From the NCBI GenBank assembly GCA_900472925.1, contig UCJU01000003.1, forward strand, positions 145,685 to 209,684: DNA of 64,000 bases. The letters run 5' to 3'. Below, in pieces: positions 44,969 to 56,949 of the stretch (positions are counted from its first letter, which is position 1; every line of letters starts with the position of its first letter). The notes under the pieces were generated by a model, which saw only the letters and a program-made list of their open reading frames with translations, was not told the origin of the DNA and did not search any database. The position numbers and the translations under genes are program-made. Origin of the DNA: Hyphomicrobiales bacterium (lineage in GTDB: Bacteria; Pseudomonadota; Alphaproteobacteria; Rhizobiales; Rhizobiaceae).

Positions 44969-45709
44969 ATGCAGACCACGTCTGTCGACCTGCGCTCCTA
45001 TCGTCACGAAACGCCCAGGGAATGCCACCCTTTCGTGCAGATCGTTCTTCCGGTTGCCGGACTGCTAGACATCGATGTCTGCGGGCATCAGGACAGGTTG
45101 TCGCCTTCCAAAGGCGTTCTGGTTCATAGGAATGCCTCTCATACCCAAGTCAGCCGCGTCCCGAACCGCTCGCTCGTGGTGGATGTAGACGAGCAGAAAG
45201 TCTCTGCACAAATCCTCGACAGGTTTTCTTCGCGACCGTTCATCCCGCTCAGCCCGCAAACGATGCGGCTTTCGCATTATATGCATCAGATGATACAGGC
45301 GGGTGAGACGGATGCGAAAGCGTGTGACGCGTGGGCGCCAATCCTGATCGCCAGTCTGGCGGGCGAATATCCAGATGTCATTTCGAGACTCCACGTTCTG
45401 AAAGCGCTTGTCGAGATCGATCCTTTCATGCCGTGGAGCCTCGAACGCATGGCACATCACGCTGGCATCAGCGCCAGTCGCCTGCATGCTATTTTCCGTG
45501 AACAGTTCGATGAAACGCCACACGCATGGCTCTGCGATATTCGCATGAAAAAGATTTGCGCGCTTCTCGCGACCTCCACGTTACCGATTGCAGAGATTGC
45601 CGACAAAGCAGGTTTTTCTGACCAGACCGCCCTCACCCGTGCCATGAGACGAGCCAACGGCACGACGCCCGCTGCCTATCGCCGCGCTTTTTCGGAGCGG
45701 CCGCAGTAG
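44969..45709 (+). CDS. AraC-family transcriptional regulator
   Basis: The 246-residue protein has an N-terminal cupin-like sensing half and a C-terminal AraC DNA-binding domain with two helix-turn-helix motifs (SLERMAHHAGISASRLHAIFR and PIAEIADKAGFSDQTALTRAM, which ends GTTPAAYRR). The ATG at 44969 is preceded by AAGGAGGAAGG, a very strong ribosome site, so it is preferred over an upstream start at 44921. The EamA-type transporter gene 62 bases downstream is a likely target or partner. The ligand is unknown. Confidence 0.85.
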   Translation: MQTTSVDLRSYRHETPRECHPFVQIVLPVAGLLDIDVCGHQDRLSPSKGVLVHRNASHTQVSRVPNRSLVVDVDEQKVSAQILDRFSSRPFIPLSPQTMRLSHYMHQMIQAGETDAKACDAWAPILIASLAGEYPDVISRLHVLKALVEIDPFMPWSLERMAHHAGISASRLHAIFREQFDETPHAWLCDIRMKKICALLATSTLPIAEIADKAGFSDQTALTRAMRRANGTTPAAYRRAFSERPQ

Positions 45710-45771
45710 TTTATGTCAAGACAGTCCCTCGCCGCCGTGGCAGATAGCGTCAGGCAGTGAGTGGGCGTGGC

Positions 45772-46704
45772 ATGAACAATACTGGACTAGGCGTATTTTA
45801 CGGGATGCTGGCGGGTGCGCTCTGGGGCGGAATTTTTCTGGCTCCGAAGCTGATCCCTGATGGCTTTACGCCATTGCAGCTGGCGACTGCACGATACCTC
45901 ACCTATGGCCTTTGCGCGCTGATCCTGATCGCACCGAAAATCCGTCGCGTCGCAGCCCGCTTCGGCAAGGCGGAATGGATAGCGCTCGGCTGGCTCAGCC
46001 TCATCGGTAACATCGTCTATTATTGTCTGATCTCCACTGCGGTACAGCTCAGCGGCGTTGCTTTTACGTCCATCATCATCGGGTTTCTTCCCGTGGCCGT
46101 GACGATCATCGGCAGCCTGGACCATGGAGCCGTGTCGCTGAGGCGGCTTTGGCCATCGCTTCTCTTTGGCGCCGTCGGCATAGTTGGCGTTTCCTGGCAA
46201 TCTCTGGCCGAGGGGCCGGACGGCTTCAGTTTAACTGGTCTCATTGGGCTTGCCTGCGCCATCGGCGCACTCGCATCATGGACAGCTTTCGCGATCGGGA
46301 ACGCTCGATGCCTGACGCGCCTGCATGATGTCAGCGCAGATGAGTGGAACCTGATGACTGGGGTCGTCACAGGTGGGCTGGCGCTTTTGCTCGTTATCCC
46401 CGCCTTTGGCTTCAGCACCAGCATTCACAACGGTTCCGACTGGCTGCAATTCACATCTGTCGCCATCGGTCTCGGCATATCCGCCTCCATTTTCGGCAAT
46501 GCGCTCTGGAACCGCATGAGCCGCCTTTTACCGCTGACAATGGTCGGACAGATGATCTTGTTCGAGACGCTGTTTGCTCTGCTCTATGGATTTATATGGG
46601 AAGAGCGCGGGCCGACGCTGATCGAGAGTGTGGCGATTGTATCTGTGGTGGTGAGTGTTCTGCTTTGCATGCAGGCGCACAGGCCCGCGAAGGTGCATGG
46701 GTAG
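45772..46704 (+). CDS. EamA/DMT-family transporter
   Basis: The 310-residue inner-membrane protein has ten hydrophobic segments and two EamA repeats, as in drug/metabolite exporters. The first repeat begins YGMLAGALWGGIFLAPK and the second near residue 160. The substrate is unknown. Start choice is between the ATG at 45772 and a GTG at 45757; neither has a clear ribosome site. It follows the AraC-type regulator on the same strand, which suggests local control. It converges on lipA. Confidence 0.8.
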   Translation: MNNTGLGVFYGMLAGALWGGIFLAPKLIPDGFTPLQLATARYLTYGLCALILIAPKIRRVAARFGKAEWIALGWLSLIGNIVYYCLISTAVQLSGVAFTSIIIGFLPVAVTIIGSLDHGAVSLRRLWPSLLFGAVGIVGVSWQSLAEGPDGFSLTGLIGLACAIGALASWTAFAIGNARCLTRLHDVSADEWNLMTGVVTGGLALLLVIPAFGFSTSIHNGSDWLQFTSVAIGLGISASIFGNALWNRMSRLLPLTMVGQMILFETLFALLYGFIWEERGPTLIESVAIVSVVVSVLLCMQAHRPAKVHG

Positions 46705-46774
46705 CTTGGCCAATGCACGTTACATCAGGTCGGTGCTGGATAACGGCTTAAGGCTTGTTTGCAGCAGAAAGCAA

Positions 46775-47746
46775 TCACTCAGCCGCAGCCGACAGCTTCC
46801 GCTCCCGGTTCGCACGCAGCCGTTCGAAGTCATCCCCTGCATGGTGCGACGAGCGTGTCAGCGGGCTGGAAGAGACCATCAGAAAGCCCTTGGTGTAGGC
46901 AACCGTCTCATAGGACTTGAACTCTTCCGGCGTCACGAACTTCTCAACCTTGTGGTGCTTGCGAGTTGGCTGGAGATATTGGCCAATTGTGAGGAAATCC
47001 ACGTCTGCTGTGCGCAGGTCGTCCATCAATTGCAGCACCTCGTTGCGCTCTTCGCCAAGGCCGACCATGATGCCGGACTTGGTGAACATGGTCGGGTCCA
47101 GTTCCTTGACGCGCTGAAGCAGGCGCACGGAGTGGAAATAACGGGCACCGGGGCGCACTGTCAGGTAGTTTCCTGGCACCGTCTCCATATTGTGGTTGAA
47201 AACATCAGGCTTGGCGGCCACGACACGTTCCAGCGCACCGGGCTTCTTCAAAAAGTCAGGTGTCAGGATTTCAATGGTCGTATTCGGTGAGGATGCGCGG
47301 ATCGCCCAGATCACCTTTTCAAAATGCTCGGCACCACCATCAGCCAGATCGTCGCGGTCAACGGAGGTAATGACGACGTGGGATAGACCCATCTGCTTGA
47401 CGGCCTTGGCGACGTTCTCAGGCTCGAGCATATCAAGCGCATTCGGCTTGCCCGTGGAGACGTTGCAGAAAGCGCAGGCGCGGGTGCAGATTTCACCCAT
47501 GATCATGAAGGTGGCGTGCTTCTTTTCCCAGCACTCGCCTATATTTGGACAGCCAGCCTCCTCACACACCGTTACCAGCTTGTGGGAACGCACGAGTTCA
47601 CGTGTCTCGTGATAGCCTTTGGACGTCGGCGCTTTAACGCGAATCCATTCGGGCTTGCGCATGACTTCGGTATCGGGACGATGCGCCTTTTCCGGGTGGC
47701 GGATGCGCTTTTCGTCCTGCGATGTCCTGTCGAGAATAGTGACCAT
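46775..47746 (-). CDS. lipA: Lipoyl synthase
   Basis: LipA inserts two sulfur atoms into protein-bound octanoate using radical S-adenosylmethionine chemistry. The 323-residue product has the auxiliary-cluster cysteines C61, C66 and C72 in [12 protein letters not shown] and the radical cluster C87, C91 and C94 in CTRACAFC. The block [10 protein letters not shown] near the N terminus is typical. It is the last gene of the run that begins with pdhA, which fits because the E2 (and PdhB) lipoyl domains and GcvH need lipoate. Confidence 0.97.
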   Translation of the reverse strand: MVTILDRTSQDEKRIRHPEKAHRPDTEVMRKPEWIRVKAPTSKGYHETRELVRSHKLVTVCEEAGCPNIGECWEKKHATFMIMGEICTRACAFCNVSTGKPNALDMLEPENVAKAVKQMGLSHVVITSVDRDDLADGGAEHFEKVIWAIRASSPNTTIEILTPDFLKKPGALERVVAAKPDVFNHNMETVPGNYLTVRPGARYFHSVRLLQRVKELDPTMFTKSGIMVGLGEERNEVLQLMDDLRTADVDFLTIGQYLQPTRKHHKVEKFVTPEEFKSYETVAYTKGFLMVSSSPLTRSSHHAGDDFERLRANRERKLSAAAE

Positions 47747-47777
47747 TTAGAAACCTGCTTCTACCGCTTTGAACGGT

Positions 47778-48026
47778 TTAACGCCTGACGAGCTTGGCGA
47801 GGAATAACAGAAGGCTTGCACCCAAGAAAGATGTGACGAAATATCCGAGCCTGCTGTCCTGCACGAACACGTCGAATGTGCGCAGCACTGCAACAGCCAC
47901 GACCGAGCCAACGATGCCCAGCACGATGTTCATGAAGATGCCGAAGCGCATATCCATGAGTTTGCCCGCAAGCCAACCGGCCAAACCGCCGATGAAGATT
48001 GCCGCTATCCAGCCCACACTTTCCAT
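47778..48026 (-). CDS. GlsB/YeaQ/YmgE family membrane protein
   Basis: This 82-residue membrane protein belongs to the transglycosylase-associated (GlsB/YeaQ/YmgE) family, small proteins with two to three membrane segments and glycine-rich turns (FIGGLAGWLAGKLMDMRFG). The role is unclear, though relatives are stress associated. It lies between lpdA and lipA, 15 bases after a second copy-like gene, so the pair forms part of the same transcript. Confidence 0.8.
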   Translation of the reverse strand: MESVGWIAAIFIGGLAGWLAGKLMDMRFGIFMNIVLGIVGSVVAVAVLRTFDVFVQDSRLGYFVTSFLGASLLLFLAKLVRR

Positions 48027-48041
48027 GGCTTTACCCCTTCG

Positions 48042-48299
48042 TCAAACGATCAGTCGCGCTATCAACGTGACGATGATGGCACCCACAGTGGCGTGGATAA
48101 TCTGCACCACCAGCGCATTATCGATACCAAGCGATATGCCAAGCGCGTTGAACAAATAACCGCCCACAAAGGCACCAATCACGCCGCTTAGCAGGCACCC
48201 GATCAAGCCGCCGCCGCCGACGATGAGGCTGGCCAGAAAACCGGCGACGAGACCGATCAGCAGAAAGATGACCCAGGCTTCAGTTGCAATCGACATCAT
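48042..48299 (-). CDS. Small membrane protein, GlsB-like
   Basis: The 85-residue protein has three hydrophobic segments and a glycine-rich core (GLVAGFLASLIVGGGGLIGCLLSGVIGAF, read as separate segments) similar to the GlsB/YeaQ/YmgE family. The ribosome site GGAG lies 4 bases before the ATG at 48299 and 7 bases before the ATG at 48296; either could be used. It follows lpdA by 51 bases and precedes its relative by 15 bases. The role is unknown. Confidence 0.75.
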   Translation of the reverse strand: MMSIATEAWVIFLLIGLVAGFLASLIVGGGGLIGCLLSGVIGAFVGGYLFNALGISLGIDNALVVQIIHATVGAIIVTLIARLIV

Positions 48300-48350
48300 C
48301 GTTCTCCGTTACAATCATTCCATACAGAGTGGGAATGACCAAGGTATTTA

Positions 48351-49796
48351 TCAAGCGTTCAACACACGTCCGTAAGCGTCGAGCACGCTTTCCTTCATCA
48401 TTTCAGACAGCGTCGGATGCGGGAAGATGGTGTGCATCAACTCTTCTTCCGTCGTCTCCAGATTCATTGCGACGACAAAGCCCTGAATGAGTTCGGTTAC
48501 CTCAGCGCCCACCATATGTGCGCCGATCAGCTCGCCGGTTTTCTTATCGAAGATCGTCTTGACCATGCCCTGATCTTCACCCAACGCAATCGCCTTGCCA
48601 TTGGCCGCGAAGGAATAACGACCGACGCGTATCTCGCGGCCCTGCTCCTTCGCCTTGGCTTCCGTCAGGCCAACCGAAGCGACCTGTGGGTTGCAGTAGG
48701 TGCAGCCAGGGATTTTCAGTTTATCCATCGCGTGAACATTCGGCAGACCAGCAATCTTCTCGATGCAAATCACGCCTTCATGCTCGGCCTTGTGTGCCAG
48801 CATTGGCGGGCCTGCGACATCGCCAATGGCATAGAGGCCGGGAACGTTGGTCTTGCCGTAGCCATCAATGACAACGCAACCGCGATCCGTCTTGACGCCG
48901 AGCGCTTCAAGGCCGAGATTTTCGATGTTGCCCTGCACGCCGACAGCCGAAATCAGGCGATCAGCGGTGATCTTCTGAACCTTGCCATCCTTTGTCTCGA
49001 CATGCGCCGTGATCGAGTCGGAACCCTTCTCGACCTTGGAAACCTTGGCTTCGGTAATGATTTTCAGGCCGCGCTTTTCTAGCTGCTTGCGAGCGAAGGC
49101 GGAGATTTCGGCATCTTCCACTGGCATGACATTGGCCATCAGTTCGACCACCGTCACATCGACGCCCATGGAGCGGTAGAAGGAGGCGAATTCGATGCCG
49201 ATGGCACCGGAACCCATGACGACAATGGATTTCGGCATGAAATCGGGCTTCATCGCTTCGAAATAGGTCCAGATCAACTTGCCATCCGGCTCGATGCCGG
49301 GGAGTGCGCGCGGGCGCGCGCCGGTGGCGACGATGATGTGCTTGGCGGTATATGTGCCCTCGCCCAGAACGCCCTTTGGAACAGGGTTCTGAGGCTGGAC
49401 GATTGGCTTGGAAATCTTGCCGACGACGATCTCGTTGGCCTTGGTCAGCTTGGCCTCGCCCCAGATCACGTCGATCTTGTTCTTCTTCATCAGGTAAGCC
49501 ACGCCCCCATTGAGGCGCGCAGACACGCCACGTGAGCGGGCGACGACTTCCTTCACATCAGCCGTAATAGTGCCTTCCAGCTTCAGCCCGTAATTCTTGG
49601 CATGGTTGGAATTGTCCAGCACTTCGGCAGAGCGCAGCAGCGCCTTGGTCGGAATACAGCCCCAGTTCAGGCAAATGCCGCCCAGATGCTCACGCTCGAC
49701 AATCGCCGTCTTCAGGCCAAGCTGTGCCGCGCGGATGGCCGTGACGTAACCGCCAGGACCCGAACCGATGATGATGACGTCATAAGACTGAGCCAT
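48351..49796 (-). CDS. lpdA: Dihydrolipoyl dehydrogenase
   Basis: LpdA reoxidises dihydrolipoyl groups with FAD and NAD+, and serves the pyruvate dehydrogenase complex. The 481-residue enzyme has the FAD motif GSGPGGYV, the redox cysteines C42 and C47 in GGICLNWGCIPTKALL, an NAD motif GSGAIGIEFASF, and the dimer-interface catalytic block FPHPTLSEMM. The ATG at 49796 follows AGGAAACAATA. It could also serve the glycine cleavage system. It is in the pdh run between the esterase and the GlsB-like genes. Confidence 0.96.
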   Translation of the reverse strand: MAQSYDVIIIGSGPGGYVTAIRAAQLGLKTAIVEREHLGGICLNWGCIPTKALLRSAEVLDNSNHAKNYGLKLEGTITADVKEVVARSRGVSARLNGGVAYLMKKNKIDVIWGEAKLTKANEIVVGKISKPIVQPQNPVPKGVLGEGTYTAKHIIVATGARPRALPGIEPDGKLIWTYFEAMKPDFMPKSIVVMGSGAIGIEFASFYRSMGVDVTVVELMANVMPVEDAEISAFARKQLEKRGLKIITEAKVSKVEKGSDSITAHVETKDGKVQKITADRLISAVGVQGNIENLGLEALGVKTDRGCVVIDGYGKTNVPGLYAIGDVAGPPMLAHKAEHEGVICIEKIAGLPNVHAMDKLKIPGCTYCNPQVASVGLTEAKAKEQGREIRVGRYSFAANGKAIALGEDQGMVKTIFDKKTGELIGAHMVGAEVTELIQGFVVAMNLETTEEELMHTIFPHPTLSEMMKESVLDAYGRVLNA

Positions 49797-49858
49797 TATT
49801 GTTTCCTGCCTTTGTCTTCCTGAGGGCGAAACCATGCCGCAGCCTCAGTCAATGTGTT

Positions 49859-50503
49859 TTAAAGTCCAAGCATCATGCGAACGACGGGCTCGAGGCCTCG
49901 TCCAATCGCACGCGTGTTTTCTGCATCCAGATGAACGCCATCTATAGGCGTCGTCACTGCAACGGACGCGGCATCGAAAAAGCCACAGCCCTTCTCATCC
50001 GCCAGATCGCGGTACAGCGATCCCATCATCTGCGATTGTTCGACCGCATCGATGAACATGGCCGCAAACATCTCGTTGCCCGTCTCGCAGATATGTGGCG
50101 CGGAGACGATCAGAATTTCCGGCTGCTCATAGTCAAATGGCCAAGCGTGATGACGGATCATATTGACCAGCCGCTCGACACCCTTAACCGCACCGACAGC
50201 GTTGCCACTACCGATACCACGCTTCAGATCATTCGTGCCCAGCATGATGACGACGAGATCAAGCGGGCCATGACTATGTAGCAGCGTTGGCAAAATGCGC
50301 GCGCCATTGCGGTCGCAATCGGCCAGATGGTCATCATAAGCGGTCGTACGCCCGTTCAACCCTTCGGCGATGACATTGACATCCGCTCCCAGCGCCTTTT
50401 GCAAGACGCTCGGCCACCGATCTTCAAAGGCATGACGTCCGAGATTATCGGCATCGAAACCCCATGTCAGACTGTCGCCATAGCAAAGAACGGTTTTGGT
50501 CAT
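49859..50503 (-). CDS. SGNH/GDSL esterase (arylesterase or acyltransferase type)
   Basis: The 214-residue protein is an SGNH hydrolase. The nucleophile S11 lies in CYGDSLTWG, the oxyanion asparagine in MLGTNDLK, and the catalytic pair D188 and H191 in DGVHLDAEN. It resembles the arylesterases of rhizobia and the AcT acyltransferase of mycobacteria. It has no signal peptide, so it acts in the cytoplasm. The ATG at 50503 follows GGAGTGCGAC and overlaps the stop of the small membrane gene by four bases. It lies in the pdh run without an obvious metabolic link. Confidence 0.88.
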   Translation of the reverse strand: MTKTVLCYGDSLTWGFDADNLGRHAFEDRWPSVLQKALGADVNVIAEGLNGRTTAYDDHLADCDRNGARILPTLLHSHGPLDLVVIMLGTNDLKRGIGSGNAVGAVKGVERLVNMIRHHAWPFDYEQPEILIVSAPHICETGNEMFAAMFIDAVEQSQMMGSLYRDLADEKGCGFFDAASVAVTTPIDGVHLDAENTRAIGRGLEPVVRMMLGL

Positions 50504-50760
50504 GTCGCACTCCAAATTCCAATAACAGTTCCTATTAACTGCAAAAGGAACCCCAGCAGAATGGAAGAAAAACCAACGTAATCCAAGACTTTCGGAAGCT
50601 TATGCTTGCTTTCAATTGCTTTGAAAGCTCCACCACCCTTCCGACTTTCGGACGATATAGTGAAGCCGTCGAGCCTGTTGAAGTTACGTGTGAAATTACC
50701 GTTGAAAAACAGAATAACAAAACCCACGATATCCAACATTAGCCCGACAGCTGATAACAT
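50500..50760 (-). CDS. Hypothetical small membrane protein in pdh operon
   Basis: I do not recognise this 86-residue protein. It has two membrane segments (about residues 3-20 and 60-82) separated by a charged region with many lysines and serines. Its ATG lies only 3 bases after the pdhC stop, and its stop overlaps the esterase start by four bases (ATGA), so it is held between two genes by translational coupling. That arrangement supports it being a real gene. Confidence 0.65.
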   Translation of the reverse strand: MLSAVGLMLDIVGFVILFFNGNFTRNFNRLDGFTISSESRKGGGAFKAIESKHKLPKVLDYVGFSSILLGFLLQLIGTVIGIWSAT

Positions 50761-50763
50761 TGG

Positions 50764-52157
<1,394 letters not shown>

Positions 52158-52158
<1 letters not shown>

Positions 52159-52460
52159 TATGTTCTCTCCTCGAACGCGCTCGAGTCGACAAGCTCCAAG
52201 CGCTTGTCCCCAATCTGCTTTCCGATTGCCCGTGCCAGAAAAAAGTTAAATAGCAGGAAGGACGATACGGTGCCGAGAACAAAACCGCCGATTTGACTGA
52301 TCGACAAATTTATATTCTGCGGCACGCCTGCAATCGTCCCGATCAATGAAACGATGAAGCCGAACACAAATCCAACCGCGATGCCCGCCGGAAAGCTCGA
52401 AATGAAGAACTTCCAGAAGATTGACCATGCGATGGGTCTCGTTGACTTCATCGTGCTCAT
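52158..52460 (-). CDS. Hypothetical membrane protein between pdhB and pdhC
   Basis: I do not recognise this 100-residue protein. It has two to three membrane segments (about residues 11-45 and 55-80) and a charged C-terminal tail ([15 protein letters not shown]). Its ribosome site AGGAAG overlaps the pdhB stop codon, and its TAA stop overlaps the pdhC ATG by one base, so translation of the three genes is linked. A membrane protein placed inside pdhABC is not part of the usual operon. Confidence 0.65.
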
Positions 52461-52471
52461 TTTTCGTCTTC

Positions 52472-53893
52472 CTACTTGTAGCAGACGGTTTTGACGGCCT
52501 GGATGACTTCGTCGACGTTCGGCAAAGCCAGCTTTTCGAGGTTCGCAGCATAAGGCATCGGAACGTCCTTGCCAGCAATCGTCAGGATCGGCGCATCGAG
52601 ATAATCGAATGCGGCGCGCTGAACGCTGTTGGAAATGAAGTCACCGACCGATGACTGCGGGAAACCTTCTTCGACAACCACAAGACGGCCCGTCTTTTTG
52701 ACGGATTCGATAACCGCTGGCAGGTCCATCGGACGAATGGTGCGCAGGTCGATCAGTTCGACATCGATGCCTTCCTTTTCGAGCTCGGCAATCGCCTTGA
52801 TGGCGTACGTCATGCCGATACCAAAGGACACGATGGTGGCATCCTTACCCTTGCGGTGGATGCGCGCCTTGCCGATTGGCAGGACGAAATCATCCATCTT
52901 CGGAACTTCGAAGCTCTGACCATACAGAATTTCGTTTTCCAGGAAGACGACCGGGTTCGGATCGCGGATTGCAGCCTTCAAGAGACCCTTCGCGTCGGCA
53001 GCCGTGTACGGCATGATGACCTTAAGGCCCGGGATATGGCTGTACCATGCGGCATAACACTGCGAGTGTTGAGCAGCCACGCGGGCAGCAGCGCCCGAAG
53101 GACCACGGAACACCATCGGCGCGCCCATCTGACCGCCAGACATATAGAGTGTCTTGGCAGCAGAGTTGACGATCTGGTCGATGGCCTGCATGGCAAAGTT
53201 GAACGTCATGAATTCGACGATGGGGCGCAGACCCGTCATCGCAGCACCGACGCCGATACCGGCAAAGCCGTGCTCGGTGATTGGTGTATCGATCACGCGC
53301 TTGTCGCCGAATTCCTGCAACAACCCTTGAGTGATCTTGTAAGCGCCTTGATATTCGGCGACTTCTTCACCCATGACGAAGACTTTTTCGTCTGCGCGCA
53401 TTTCTTCGGCCATCGCATCACGAAGCGCTTCGCGCACCGTTGTCATGACCATTTCCGTACCTTCCGGAATATCCGGGTCCGCGGCAACTTCGATCTTCGG
53501 GGCCGCCGGAACCTTGGCGGCTTCCTTCTTGGCCGAAGGCTCTTCGGCAGCTTCGCGGGTCTTGCCGCCAGCAGCCTCGGAATCGGAGCTTGCTGCTTCA
53601 GCCTTTGGCTCTTCCTTCTTCGGAGCAGCCGAAACAGCATCTGCGCTCTCGCCGTCCTGAAGCAGGATAGCGATGGCCGTGTTGACCTTGACGCCTTCGG
53701 TGCCAGCTTCGATCAGCAGCTTGCCGATGGTGCCTTCATCCACGGCTTCCACTTCCATGGTTGCCTTGTCAGTCTCGATCTCGGCAATCACATCACCAGA
53801 CGTGACCGTGTCACCTTCCTTCTTCAACCACTTGGAAAGCGTGCCTTCTTCCATGGTCGGGGAAAGGGCGGGCATAAGAATTTCTATAGGCAT
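52472..53893 (-). CDS. pdhB: Pyruvate dehydrogenase E1 beta subunit with lipoyl domain
   Basis: PdhB forms the E1 component with PdhA and decarboxylates pyruvate with thiamine diphosphate. The 473-residue chain carries an N-terminal lipoyl domain (K43 in ETDKATME) typical of alphaproteobacteria, an alanine- and lysine-rich linker (about 80-135), then the transketolase-like beta domain ([19 protein letters not shown], and [17 protein letters not shown]). It starts 19 bases after pdhA. The lipoyl domain needs LipA activity, encoded downstream in the same run. Confidence 0.96.
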   Translation of the reverse strand: MPIEILMPALSPTMEEGTLSKWLKKEGDTVTSGDVIAEIETDKATMEVEAVDEGTIGKLLIEAGTEGVKVNTAIAILLQDGESADAVSAAPKKEEPKAEAASSDSEAAGGKTREAAEEPSAKKEAAKVPAAPKIEVAADPDIPEGTEMVMTTVREALRDAMAEEMRADEKVFVMGEEVAEYQGAYKITQGLLQEFGDKRVIDTPITEHGFAGIGVGAAMTGLRPIVEFMTFNFAMQAIDQIVNSAAKTLYMSGGQMGAPMVFRGPSGAAARVAAQHSQCYAAWYSHIPGLKVIMPYTAADAKGLLKAAIRDPNPVVFLENEILYGQSFEVPKMDDFVLPIGKARIHRKGKDATIVSFGIGMTYAIKAIAELEKEGIDVELIDLRTIRPMDLPAVIESVKKTGRLVVVEEGFPQSSVGDFISNSVQRAAFDYLDAPILTIAGKDVPMPYAANLEKLALPNVDEVIQAVKTVCYK

Positions 53894-53912
53894 GATGTCT
53901 CCTTACCCCGGA

Positions 53913-54959
53913 TCAGAGCAGAATGTCGGTGTAGAGCTCGGATACATCCGGCTCCGGATCGTTCTGAGCGAACTCGGCGCTGTCGGCAACGATGTCACGA
54001 ACATCCTTGTCGATTGCCTTGAGTTCTTCTTCCGTGGACCAACCATTTTCAATCAAACGCGCCTTGACCTGCTCGATCGGATCATGTTCCGCGCGCATCT
54101 TCTGCACTTCGTCCTTGGAGCGATACTTCGCCGGGTCGGACATGGAGTGACCGCGATAACGATAGGTCAGCATTTCCAGAATGATCGGGCCTTTGCCAGA
54201 ACGGCAGTGCTCGAGCGCCTCATCGGCCGCAGCCTTGACGGCGCGAACATCCATACCGTCAACCTGCATGCCCGGAATGCCGAAACCGGAACCGCGCAGC
54301 GAGTAGTTGGACTGTGCGGTGGCGCGGGCCGTGGACGTACCCATGGCGTAGTGGTTGTTTTCGATGATATAGATGATCGGCAACTTCCAGAGAGCTGCCA
54401 TGTTGAAGCTCTCGTAGACCTGACCCTGGTTGGCAGCACCATCACCGAAATAGGCAATGGAGACGCTGTCATTGCCGCGATATTTGTTCGCGAAGGCAAG
54501 ACCTGTCCCGAGCGAAACCTGCGCGCCGACGATGCCATGTCCACCATAGAAATGCTTCTCTTTCGAGAACATGTGCATGGAGCCGCCCTTACCCTTGGAC
54601 AAGCCGCCGCTGCGTCCGGTCAACTCGGCCATCACGCCGCGTGCGCTCATGCCAGCAGCCAGCATATGGCCGTGGTCACGATAAGCGGTTATGACCTGAT
54701 CGCCTTCCTTCTGCGACATGTTCATGCCAACAACGACCGCTTCCTGCCCAATATAGAGGTGACAGAAACCACCGATGTAGCCCATGCCATAGAGCTGGCC
54801 GGCCTTCTCCTCGAAACGGCGGATTAGCAACATCTCGCGATAGGCGTGCAGTTCTTCGTCTTTGCCGAAGTCCGGTGTGTTCTTGCCGGTAAATTCTTTG
54901 CTGGCTGTCTTTGCCGTCGTCTTGCGGCCGGATACGGTCGCGGTTTTACGCGGTGCCAT
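53913..54959 (-). CDS. pdhA: Pyruvate dehydrogenase E1 alpha subunit
   Basis: PdhA binds thiamine diphosphate and, with PdhB, starts pyruvate oxidation. The 348-residue protein has the diphosphate-binding motif beginning GDGAANQGQVYESFNMA and ending IENN, the early block LLIRRFEEKAGQLYGMG, and the phosphorylation-loop-like block YRYRGHSMSDPAKYRS. A basic N-terminal tail of about 25 residues precedes the domain. It heads the pdhA-pdhB-pdhC run. The 151 bases upstream are AT rich and probably hold the promoter. Confidence 0.96.
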   Translation of the reverse strand: MAPRKTATVSGRKTTAKTASKEFTGKNTPDFGKDEELHAYREMLLIRRFEEKAGQLYGMGYIGGFCHLYIGQEAVVVGMNMSQKEGDQVITAYRDHGHMLAAGMSARGVMAELTGRSGGLSKGKGGSMHMFSKEKHFYGGHGIVGAQVSLGTGLAFANKYRGNDSVSIAYFGDGAANQGQVYESFNMAALWKLPIIYIIENNHYAMGTSTARATAQSNYSLRGSGFGIPGMQVDGMDVRAVKAAADEALEHCRSGKGPIILEMLTYRYRGHSMSDPAKYRSKDEVQKMRAEHDPIEQVKARLIENGWSTEEELKAIDKDVRDIVADSAEFAQNDPEPDVSELYTDILL

Positions 54960-55078
54960 ACATCCCTCCCTAGGTTGCCATTAGAATACTTAGTTGGGGC
55001 GCACCATATGCAAGAAAATGCGAAGCAGCAATGCCATAAACGCATGGCTCATATTCGCGCTAAGTCGCTGTGAATAAA

Positions 55079-55111
55079 TTAAAAAAGTCGATTAACTCGA
55101 ATTAAGTTAAT
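55079..55111 (-). terminator. Weak AT-rich hairpin terminator after the FtsB-like gene
   Basis: On the minus strand the arms ATTAACT (55111-55105) and AGTTAAT (55097-55091) form a 7-base stem, followed by a T run at 55086-55081. The stem is AT only, so strength is doubtful. The first base overlaps the stop codon of the FtsB-like gene. Confidence 0.4.
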
Positions 55112-55428
55112 TAGAAGTATGCGTTCATGATGACGATTTCATCGGCGCGAGACATATTAAGTTGATACCGCGAGATTTCATCGATCATGTCACGTTCAAG
55201 CGAGCCATCGCTCATCAATTCGACCTGACGCTCCAACGCAACCCGGGATTTGGTCAGCTTTGCCAGCTCAGCCGATCTTATCACGCGCTGGTGCTCGAGC
55301 CGCTCGGCAGCCTCAAGCCCGAAATCGCCGTGAATGGAGTGATATCCGAAATAGGACAGAAAGGCGACCGTGATTGCCGGAACGACCAGACGGCCAAAAC
55401 GTCTTTTCTTGTGATGCTTGGTCCACAT
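55111..55428 (-). CDS. FtsB/DivIC-like septum formation initiator
   Basis: The 105-residue protein has a short basic N terminus, one membrane segment (about residues 14-30) and then a coiled coil (about 36-75), the layout of the FtsB/DivIC family that links FtsQ and FtsL at the division septum. The block FGYHSIHGDFGLEA is typical of the alphaproteobacterial form, which is often found between eno and pdhA, as here. The ATG at 55428 is the only good start. Confidence 0.85.
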   Translation of the reverse strand: MWTKHHKKRRFGRLVVPAITVAFLSYFGYHSIHGDFGLEAAERLEHQRVIRSAELAKLTKSRVALERQVELMSDGSLERDMIDEISRYQLNMSRADEIVIMNAYF

Positions 55429-55524
55429 ACTCTGAAACAGCCTTAAAACGCGTTACTGGGTTCACCATAGCCGCATTTGTTTAACCATCCGTTGACCTTA
55501 AATTCTTTACCGATCGCACCGCAC

Positions 55525-55553
55525 AAAAAAGGCCCGCCGAAGCGAGCCTTTTT
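55525..55553 (-). terminator. Rho-independent terminator of eno
   Basis: On the minus strand AAAAAGGCTCGC, a TTCG tetraloop, and GCGGGCCTTTTTT form a strong stem with one G-T wobble and a T run. It lies 20 bases after the eno stop. The C-TTCG-G loop is extra stable. Confidence 0.88.
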
Positions 55554-55573
55554 CGAACATATAGCGAGCAATG

Positions 55574-56912
<1,339 letters not shown>

Positions 56913-56914
56913 GG

Positions 56915-56945
56915 AAAAAACAATCGGCGGGACAATATCCCGCCG
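56915..56945 (-). terminator. Rho-independent terminator of kdsA
   Basis: On the minus strand CGGCGGGA (56945-56938), loop TATTG, and TCCCGCCG (56932-56925) form a perfect 8-base stem, followed by ATTGTTTTTT. It starts 5 bases after the kdsA stop. Confidence 0.88.
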
Positions 56946-56949
56946 TTGA

